From the NCBI GenBank assembly GCA_024663395.1, contig JANFAH010000031.1:186001-250000 (forward strand): a DNA stretch of 64,000 nucleotides. The letters are read 5' to 3'. Source of the stretch: Pisolithus tinctorius. Taxonomy: Eukaryota; Basidiomycota; Agaricomycetes; Boletales; Pisolithaceae. Below the pieces are notes generated by a model that worked only from the letters and a program-made list of their open reading frames with translations, ran no database searches and had not been told where the DNA came from. Both the position numbers and the translations under genes were made by a program. How positions within the stretch are numbered: the first letter of the stretch is position 1; each line of letters starts with the position of its first letter. Positions 56,201-64,000 of the stretch are shown here, piece after piece.

Positions 56201-56575
56201 CTGAACATTGTCAAGACACTTGCCCAATTGCCACCATCCCCTGTGCTAAATGCACTTGCTGAGGCAGATCATCCTCTTACCCCTTCCAATCCATGTTATC
56301 ATCAAGCATGCTATGTCTGTCACCACCTAGGGCACATTCATGTCAACTGTGGACTCTATTAGTGTCCCCTTTGCCATGCCACCTGTCCTGGACATACCCA
56401 GGCTCAATGCCTGTCCATATGCCCTTGTCACCCACTACAAGAAAGAATCACCACCCCTGGTGTGGTAGATGATCATACCCTTGTTGGGAGTGAAGATAAT
56501 GATTTATATGACAATGATTTTGATTTTGGCAACTCTGCCATCAGCAATATGACCAGAGAACCTTATGGAGAGTAG
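53246..56575 (+). pseudogene. pol: Remaining pol of element B (RT end, RNase H, IN, chromodomain, Cys tail)
   Basis: It continues with RT thumb (VEYLRMIIKENTIAMDPVKV), RNase H (ITTDTSKYVTGGVLLQED), integrase (GCATCQQNKVNTH, SCNLVTDLP) and chromodomain (GHTFLIKWKGYPSSENSW). The first catalytic Asp of integrase is Asn, and the second motif reads ISN-stop-GPQF. The Cys/His tail is CYVCHHLGHIHVNCGLY, stop, CPLCHATCPG. Compared with A and C there are many Arg to His, Cys, Gln or stop changes (NLNRRQARW became NLNHHQACW), all expected from CG to TG or CA. Stops include 53438, 53578, 53966, 54659 and 55034. Confidence 0.88.
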
Positions 56576-56612
56576 TTGAAGTTGGGGACTTCAATGCTTA
56601 GAAAGGGGGTAA

Positions 56613-57326
56613 TGTTACATTTCACCCCTGTTTTTCCTCTTTTCACTGTATGTTTACCTTGTGTTTGATCCATTGGACTATCTTTCCTTTTAGAGCCACC
56701 TTCTCCCTGATCTGACAGCTCTCTACTTCCACCACTAGCATAATTCACTTCTTACATACTTAGGACATGTGTCATTATTGTTCAACCAATAGCATAGTTA
56801 CCTCATTACATGCAGACACCTCGTGGTCTGTTCCCTTGTAGTATTTAGACTGCTGGCTCAAGTCCTGGAACCCCAGACTTGAGCTGCTCAATCATACACA
56901 GCATTCTCTCAGAACTTTGCCCTCAGTGTCCCTAATCTGGACCATGTAGAAATATCTGTAGGCTACCTCAGTAGTGAACAAACTACTGAGTGTATTAATG
57001 TACCTGTACCTGTAGGCTACTACAGGATGTCAGTATAGTAGAATACTTGTAATATAAACAGACTTACCCTCAGTAGTGAACAAACTACTGAGGGAATACT
57101 AGTAGAAGATACTACAAGTATGTGCGCTATTTCAGCTTATGTAAGCAGCCAAAACATCGCACAGTGGTCAAGTACCACAGGGGCACTTTATGTTCCAACA
57201 GACCACTCTTACCAGTGTTGCTTAAATCCTTCGTCGTTTATGAAGGTTACTGAAGCCATTGCTCAGTAGAAACCCATAGACTGTGTTTGAGCTCTCCCTA
57301 TGTCTTGACTTTGGTCAAGTGTAACA
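56613..57326 (+). repeat. 3' LTR of element B, containing a nested solo LTR
   Basis: The LTR is split by 56945-57200; without it and one GACCA duplication the length is about 453 bp, as in the 5' LTR. Confidence 0.9.
56945..57200 (+). mobile_element. Solo LTR nested in the 3' LTR of element B (256 bp)
   Basis: Ends are TGTAGAAATATC...TGTTCCAACA, with the 5-bp target duplication GACCA (56940-56944 and 57201-57205). It closely matches 20672-20921 and has the same hairpins (57067-57094 is CCCTCAGTAGT, 6-nt loop, ACTACTGAGGG). It inserted after element B. Confidence 0.92.
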
Positions 57327-57761
57327 TGTATGAAGTAGTCACTGAGGTGGAAAAGAATGGTGTGGAAAATTTATAGTGCCATAATTAGTAAGCATAGTGA
57401 CATTGGAATTTAATTCTGAGGGTTGGGGAGAAACTCCAAGCCCTCTGGGCGAAACTCCAAGAGGCTACTGTAATTCCAGAATGCATTCTCAACAGAGGGA
57501 CCTGTCTGAGGGCCAACTGAGATAGACAGAGTTGGATTCAACATTGTTTAGCACAACCTTGTAGAACTAGAGAGCATCTGGAATTAAAGCTGCTGTGGTT
57601 AGAGGCTCATAACCTTCTGTGGGGTTGTGTCCAAGTAGGGACAGACTAATAAGAGAAGATACTCAGGCTTCTATTGGGCGAAGACTGAGGTACAACTAAC
57701 CTAATAAGAGAAGATACTAAATAGCTTCAGTAAGGTAGCTGTAACTCATAATAAGGGAGCC
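57327..57761 (-). other. Probable outer part of the copia relic (LTR/leader)
   Basis: About 435 bp left between elements B and C. It continues the copia leader interrupted by B (TGTATGAAGTAGTCACT also occurs at 51870). It contains a duplicated AATAAGAGAAGATACT (about 57647 and 57703). No coding region is seen. Calling it copia LTR is inference. Confidence 0.45.
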
Positions 57762-58213
57762 TGTTATGTTTCACCCCTATCTTTTCTCTTTTCACTGTAT
57801 GGTTATTGCATGTTTGATCCGTTGGACATTTTTCCTTTCCAAGCCGTCTTCTCTTTGTTCTGATGGCTCACTATTTCCACCACTGGCATAACTCGCTCTT
57901 TACATGCCTGGGACATGTGTCGTCATTGTTCAACCAATGGCGTAGTTACCTTGTTTACATGCAGATGCCTCATGGTCCATCTCCCTGTAGTATTTAGACT
58001 GCTGGCTCAAGTCCTGGAACCCCAGACTTGAGCTGCTCAATCATATGCAGCATCTCTCAGAACTTTGCCCTCAGAGTCCCTAACCAGGACCTCTCTTACC
58101 AGCGTTGACAAAATCCTCCATCGTCTACAGAGGTTACTGCAGCCGTTGCTCAGTAGAAACCAATCGTCTGCATCTGAGCTCTCCCTATGTCTTGACTTCA
58201 GTCGAGCGTAACA
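57762..58213 (+). repeat. 5' LTR of element C (452 bp)
   Basis: TGTTATGTTTCACC...GAGCGTAACA. It retains CG at sites where the two element-A LTRs carry TG and CA, so it shows the ancestral state. AGACTTGAGCT is at 58024-58034. Confidence 0.93.
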
Positions 58214-58215
58214 AA

Positions 58216-58226
58216 AGCTCAAGTCT
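58216..58226 (+). other. Predicted self-primer binding site of element C
   Basis: AGCTCAAGTCT, 2 nt after the LTR, is the exact complement of 58024-58034. Confidence 0.7.
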
Positions 58227-58269
58227 ACCAGCCTTTGGCTGAACCGGTCACTGTTTAGTGCACCACCAC

Positions 58270-59410
58270 AAACCCCCGAAATAATCAATGTTGGGTGCCA
58301 TTGCGACCCACTCGAGAAGAATCGTCATCTGACAAAGAACAGGAGAGTACTGTCACCAACAACTCCTCCGAACCAGAACAACCGGATAGAGGCTTTACCT
58401 CTGGTATCCTCTCAAACCTCTTCACCCAGTCTCTCACCTCACTCAGTACCCCCATCCAACCAGTACCCCCTCCTGTCTTCCCTGCACACCCACCCCCTCC
58501 TCAGAATACAATGTCCAGTTCATTGTTGAAGGCACTGGTCGGCAATGCCACCAAAGCCACAGAACTGAAGATTGGTGCTCCAACTGATTTCGATGGAGAC
58601 CAAAAGAACACTATGAGTTGGCTGTACTCTGTACAGACCTATCTCTTAGTCAACAAAGAACTGTACGACACCAACACTAAGAGGGTAGTCTATGCCCTGT
58701 CATACATGAAGAAAGGTGTCGCCCATTCCTGGGCTGCCACCTTCCAGAAAACTTCTCTGGAAAAGAACCCCCCGAGCTTCAGCACCTTCGCCAATTTTGT
58801 GAAAGACTTTAAAAATTCTTTCACATCCACCGACACCGCTGGTACTGCAATCGCCAAATTGCATACCATGAAACAGAAAGAGTCAGTCAAGCAATATATC
58901 ACTGACTTCTGAACTTCCACTGCCGACTCCACCATCATGGAAGATGTCGCATTGATTGAGTTCTTCTCTCAAGGACTCAAACTGTTCATCGTGAACAGAA
59001 TCCACATGATGGAAACCACTCCCACCAAGATAACAGAGTGGTATATGCAGGCACAAAAATTCGATGCCAAATGGAGAAAGGTCAATGAGTTCTCCAGAAA
59101 GAAAGAAAAGAAGGCATTCCATCCCAGGAATAGCTTTACTGAAGAAAAAGACCCCAACACCATGGACATAGATGGGGTCAGACTCTCAAAAGAAGAAAGA
59201 GACCATCACATCAAAGAAGGAAGATGTTTCAGTTGTGGAAATAAAGGCCATCTCTCATGGGAATGCCCTGACAAAGGGAAGACTCCCCAAAAGAAAGTCA
59301 AGAAGATCCACAAAATTGTGGAAGTTGAAGAAAGCGATGATGAAGAAAAAGTCACTGGTCCATCCATCACCTTGGTGAACATTGCTAGGGCCCTTGGAAA
59401 GGATTTTTGA
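58270..59410 (+). pseudogene. gag: gag of element C
   Basis: The ATG start of element B is ACA here, so the native start is lost; the frame is open from about 58270. The Pro-rich N-terminus is followed by the capsid block (MSWLYSVQTYLLVNKELYD, SYMKKGVAHSWAATFQK), a TGA at 58910 where element A has an Arg codon (DFRTAAANS), and the zinc knuckle CFSCGNKGHLSWEC. It ends at 59410 and pol follows in another frame, as in element A. Confidence 0.9.
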
Positions 59411-62400
59411 ACAGGAACTCTGAGTTGACACCAGAAGTTCCCCAAACTAAGGACAGTCTTGTTTCTGTTGCTCCTGTATTAGTATCTTCCACACCTGAAC
59501 ATACTATGCAAATTCCCATTTCCCTTTATGCATCAGAAACAACCTCAAAAGTCGTCAACACCACCGCTCTAGTGGACTCTGGAGCAGAAATTTCCTGCAT
59601 CAATTGGGCTTTCGTCCAAAAACATTGGATCCCCACCCAACGACTTGCCAAACCCATTCTTGCCAAGAATGCAGATGGGACCCCAAACTCCAAAGGAAAA
59701 ATCCTCTTCTCCGCCACCCTTTACTTCAAGGTTAAAGGACTTGTTCACCAGTCCTTTTTCCATGTCATTAATTGTGGAACAGAGAACGTCATTCTTGGAC
59801 TTCCTTAGCTCCAGGAAAACAACCCCATCATGGACTGGAGAATGGGTACATTATCCATCAATGAAAAGACCAACAGGTCTAAAGAACTGAAATGCAACAT
59901 CTCAATGGTTCCTATAGAAGAACCCACCATAAACCTTGTGACTCCCACTGAAAAGAGAGGGATAAACAAGTTTATGGATTATGAAGAACCCGAAGATGAG
60001 ACCATCCATGCACACTTCGTGATGTCAGTTGGAAAACTTGTCGAAGAAGCAAAGAAGGTCAACCCCAATAATAGCCTTCTTCAAAAGATCACTATGGCCA
60101 CTGAGTTGGCTCAAGAAGAACACAAAAAGAAACCGAAGCCTGTTCTTCCTGAAGACTACAAAGACTTCGCTTCAGTCTTCGAGAAACCCTCAGATGGAGT
60201 CCTACCTCTGTCGTGACCATACGACCATGCCATCAACCTTGTAGAGGACTTCGTCCCCAAGGTGGCAAAAGTGTATCTGCTCTCTCCCTCCAAGTGAGAG
60301 TCTGCAGAGAAGTTCATAGAAGAAAACCTTCGAGAAGGAAAAATCTGCCCCTCGAAGTCTCCTCAAGCTGCACCCTTCTTCTTTGTTGGAAAGAAAGATG
60401 GCTCCCTCTGCCCTTGTCAAGACTACAGATACTTAAACAAGAATACGGTGAAGGATGCATACCCCCTTCCCCTCATCTCAGATCTTGTCGACAAGTTAAA
60501 AGGAGCATCTATCTTTACAAAGATGGATGTCAGATCGGGCTATAACAATGTCCATATCAAGGAAGGAGACCAATGGAAAGCTGCATTTATCACACACAAA
60601 GGACTCTTTGAACCAACAGTCATGTTCTTCGGGTTGTGCAACTCCCCTGCCACCTTTCAGTGATTCATGAATGACTCTTTCTGAGACATGATTGCGGAAG
60701 GATGGCTGGTCGTCTATATGGATGACCTTCTCATCTTCTCCAATGACCCTGAAGAACACAAAAGAAGAACTCATCGTGTTCTTGAATGAATGAGGGAACT
60801 TTCACACCCTCTAAAACTAGACAAATGTCACTTTGATCTCACCGAGGTGGAATACCTTGGAATGATTATCAAAGAAAACACCGTCACCATGGACCCCGTC
60901 AAGGTCCAAGGAATTGCTGAATGGCCTGTTCCTAAGAAGGTTAAAGATGTGTGATCCTTCCTAGGATTCGCAAACTTTTACAGAAGATTCGTCCCCTACT
61001 ACTCTGACATTGCCTGACCTCTTATCGACCTGACAAAGAAAACCACCAGTTGGGACTGGTCAAAGAAATGTCAGAGTGCCTTCAAACTCCTGAAAAGGAT
61101 ATTCATGGCACAACCAACGCTCCAAATGCCCAATGTCTCTCGACCATTTGCAATAACGATGGATGCATCCAAATATGCAACTGGAGGTATTCTCCTACAA
61201 GAAGGCTCAAATGGACAGTGGCAACCCTGTGCCTATCTGTCTCAATCATTTAACCCTGCCAAACAAAACTATGACATCTATGATAGAGAACTTCTGGGTG
61301 TCATCCGAGCCCTGAAATCCTGGAGACATTACCTCCATGGATCCATGTATCCAATCAAGGTCTTTACTGACCACAAAAACTTGACTTACTTCAAGTCGCC
61401 ACAGAACTTAAATCGTCGACAAGCCCGTTGGCTCCTCAACCTCACAGACTTCAATCTGCAACTTGAACACATTCCAGGCAAAGACCTGGCTGCACCAGAT
61501 GCCCTCTCCCAACAACCCGACCATATCCCTGAAGACGATGAGGACAACAAAGGAGTTACTCTCCTCCCTCAAACCCTGTTTGTCAACCTCATCGATACCA
61601 ACCTCACCCAGAAGGTTGCATCCTCATCCAAAAAAGATCCAGTCATCCAGATGGCACTTCGTGCCATAGAAAATGTCGACATGCCACTTCCATTCAAGTC
61701 ACATCTCTCTGACTGGAAGTTTGAAAGTGGAGTTTTACTCTACAAAAACCAGGTGTATATCCCCGATGACCCTACCCTCCAACGAACCATCGTGTCCAAC
61801 CATCATGACCACCCCTCTGCTGGACACCCTGGTGTCTTGAAGACCCGACAACTCGTCTCATCCAAGTACTGGTGGCCTGGACTCGCGTCCTTTGTCTGGA
61901 AATACATTGAAGGCTGTGCTATGTGCCAGCAAAATAAGGTTAATACCCACCTGATGACACCACCCCTAATGCCCATCCCCTCGACCTCGACTCGCCCCTT
62001 CCAACAGATCTCTTGCAATCTGGTTACCGACCTCCCCGTCTCTAATGGGTTTGATTCCCTCTTGGTCATGGTAGACCATGGGCTTACAAAGGGGGTAATT
62101 TTAACACCCACGAAGAAAACTGCCTCTGCTGCCAACATCATGGCCTTATTTTTCAAAAAGGTCTACTCCTGCTTTGGGCTGTATGACAAGATTATATCAG
62201 ATCAAGGCCCTCAATTCGCCTCAGCATTTGCTAAAGAACTCGCCTCCCTTCTTGAATACTCCCTCACCTTATCCACAGCATACCACCCTCAAACCAATGG
62301 AGAAACCGAACATGTCAATCAAGAAGTGGAGACTTATCTCCGCATCTTTTGTCAAAACGACCCCACCTCATGGGTGGACAACCTCCCTATGGCAGAATTC

Positions 62401-64000
62401 ACACATAACCACTGACCTCATTCTGTCACCCATCAATCACTGTTCTACCTCATGTACAGCTATGAACCAAAACCCCTTCTGTCCCTTATCGTGGACACCC
62501 ACCTTCCCACCGCTGAGTCTAGACTCAAGGAACTCCGAAAAGCTAGAGAAGAAGCCCTCGCAGCCCATGACCTAGCCAGAAAAACCATGAAAGACCGCTC
62601 ATCATGACCCTTCACCCCATTCCAAAAAGGTGATAAGGTTTGGCTAGAAGCACAAAATTTGAAATGCTCCTATGAAAATAGGAAGCTTTCCCCAAAATGA
62701 GAAGGACCCTTCACTATATCTGACGTCCTATCTCCAATCATGTACCACCTTGCGATCCCTGCACAATGGAAGCTCCACAATGTCTTCCATGCTTCCCTCC
62801 TATCGCCCTATTGCGAAAATGACATTCATGGACCAAACTTCCCAGCTCCACCACCTGACCTTATCAACGAGGAAGAAGAATATGAGGTTGAAGCGATTGT
62901 CAGCCACAAAAGATCTGGCTGTGGCCATGCCTTTCTAGTCAAATGGAAGGGTTATCCTTCATCCGAAAACTCGTGGCAAAAAGAAACACACCTAGAACAT
63001 GCGGATGACACACTCTCCGCTTATAAAAGGCACTTCCCAAAAGACTTCCCCCCCCAGAAACAACCCACTTGACATTCTACCCACACTGTCAGAAACATAA
63101 CCATTGAAATGCCTCCTCGTCGCTACACCTACCCCCATGAACCATCTCGCCGTCATACCCCCTTTGCTCGTCGGCAATGACAGCCTGCTAGCAATCAAAT
63201 GATCGCCTCGTACTGACTCTTCATCACCGATCCTGCCATCGTCGGCACTGTCTATCATGAGGTGGATGAGAACTCCCCTCTTGATCTTGTGTACCATGCC
63301 ACCATCCAAGCCCTTCGGCTTGAAGAACTCTCTCGCTATGTAAACCGCCAGAACCCCCTTCTCTCCCCTGCCCATACCATCTTAAATGAAATCACCGCCC
63401 AGCAGGTTCCCCTGCTTCTCAAGCTCTTTGATGTTCTTGGAGGTGCAGACCTCATATATAATGTCTGTCAATACCCCACATTGATCGCACCCCCTCCTCC
63501 TGGGTCTCGAAGACCCTCGACTGCAACTTCTCCTCTGGCCTCCTCCATGTCCACTTCCCCTCCAGTGTTGTCGCTGTCGTCCTCCCGCTCCTCCTGCTCA
63601 TCTCACTCTCTTTGAAGAGCTGATAGACCTCACACCTGCTGTTTGTCAGGCCCCAACCCACAGCCCTGTGAGTCTCATGACTCCCTGTCTGAGGTAGACC
63701 CCAAGACTGCCTTTGGTGTCTCCCATGCAGAACTCAACTACACATTAAACATCGTCAAAACCCTTGCACAACTACCACCTTCCCCTGTGCTGAACACCAT
63801 GACTGAGTTCGACAGACCTCTTACTCCATCCGACCCCTGCTATCACCAGACGTGCTATGTTTGCTGCTGTCTTGGCCATGTTCATGTCAATTGTGGACTC
63901 TATGAATGCCCCCTTTGCCACGCCACTCGTCCTGGGAATACTCAAGCCCAGTGCCCTTCCTTATGCCCTCATCATCCTTTACAGGACAGAATTGCCACCC
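59407..64000 (+). pseudogene. pol: pol of element C (partial at window edge)
   Basis: Protease is intact at its active site, VDSGAEISC (about 59575), but a TAG at 59806 replaces Trp in ILGLPW. RT has [31 protein letters not shown] and VVYMDDLLIF. A long open frame, 61105-62415, covers RNase H (DASKYATGGILLQEG) to integrase (GCAMCQQNKVNTH, SCNLVTDLP, ISDQGPQF, HPQTNGETEHVNQE). The first catalytic Asp of integrase is Asn. The chromodomain is at 62740-63072 (HAFLVKWKGYPSSENSW). The C-terminal tail has CYVCCCLGHVHVNC and CPLCHATRPGN. Stops near 60216, 60298, 60661, 60682, 60788, 60953, 61016, 62415 and later are mostly TGA for Arg. Confidence 0.92.

Larger units (their letters stand above)
51974..57326 (+). 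mobile_element. Ty3/gypsy element B (internally deleted)
   Basis: Same family as A and C. LTRs are 51974-52426 and 56613-57326; the latter is enlarged by a nested solo LTR. Flanks are TGTAC and TGTAT, a 5-bp duplication with one change. A PPT-like AGAAAGGGGGTAA precedes the 3' LTR. Most of gag and all of protease are deleted. Integrase is inactivated. Confidence 0.93.
57762..64000 (+). mobile_element. Ty3/gypsy element C (3' end outside window)
   Basis: Same family as A and B, with gag, protease, RT, RNase H, integrase and chromodomain all present. The 5' LTR is 57762-58213. The element runs off the right edge within the Cys/His tail of pol, so the 3' LTR and target duplication cannot be seen. 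Dozens of TGA stops and a lost integrase Asp show it is dead. Confidence 0.95.

Noticed and set aside
12883..64000. TGA read as an amino acid in the retroelements (recoding or an alternative code)
   Set aside because: TGA occurs where relatives have CGA and is accompanied by other CpG-type changes. The HET and DUF2235 genes contain no internal TGA. Deamination explains it fully.

Overview
The window looks like a repeat-rich nuclear region of a filamentous fungus, most likely a mushroom-forming basidiomycete (Agaricomycetes). The reasons are short spliceosomal introns of about 48-85 nt, DUF2235 hydrolase genes, an N-terminal HET-domain protein, and Ty3, Ty1/copia, Tad1-like LINE and PIF/Harbinger elements. 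The species cannot be fixed from the sequence; a Boletales-like source is only a guess.

Region 1 (1-12,000) has normal CpG content and carries the only plausible host genes. There are three multi-exon DUF2235 paralogues: 1-1792 on + (5' end outside the window), and 2569-4410 and 9212-11358 on -. An apparently intact HET-domain gene (4779-6545, +) lies between the second and third. All three DUF2235 copies splice in frame when their shared introns are removed. A decayed unknown gene lies at about 7640-8550.

Region 2 (12,000-57,326) is a nest of mobile elements. A RecQ-like helicase relic is split by Ty3 element A (12561-19043, TSD CATTG). Two solo LTRs of a 250-256 bp family follow (20672-20921 and 56945-57200). 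Four copies of an uncharacterised 1.5-1.9 kb repeat, called TGTGAGTC units here, lie at 23668-25460, 25997-35287, 44796-46312 and 48760-50617. The first two form a long inverted pair around a copia fragment, and the second is split by a full-length LINE (27397-34861, 13-bp TSD). Ty3 element D (36841-43284, TSD CAAAT) splits another unknown ORF. PIF/Harbinger transposase pieces, three inverted-repeat MITEs and a copia gag-protease relic complete the block. Region 3 (51974-64000) holds Ty3 elements B and C, both on + and in the same family as A; C runs off the window.

The strongest signal is mutational. The repeat block is severely CpG-depleted, with no CG found by eye from 21943 to 27078. Repeat copies differ almost only at CpG sites: 13 of 14 differences between the aligned LTRs of element A, and 6 of 6 in an 80-bp inverted pair. 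Many premature stops are TGA where a relative has CGA, and two catalytic residues (integrase Asp, copia protease Ser) were lost by CpG transitions. This pattern implies cytosine methylation with deamination.

A second mechanistic signal is that element families A/B/C, and probably D, carry an LTR sequence complementary to a site just inside the 5' LTR. This is the layout of Tf1/sushi-type self-primed reverse transcription rather than tRNA priming.
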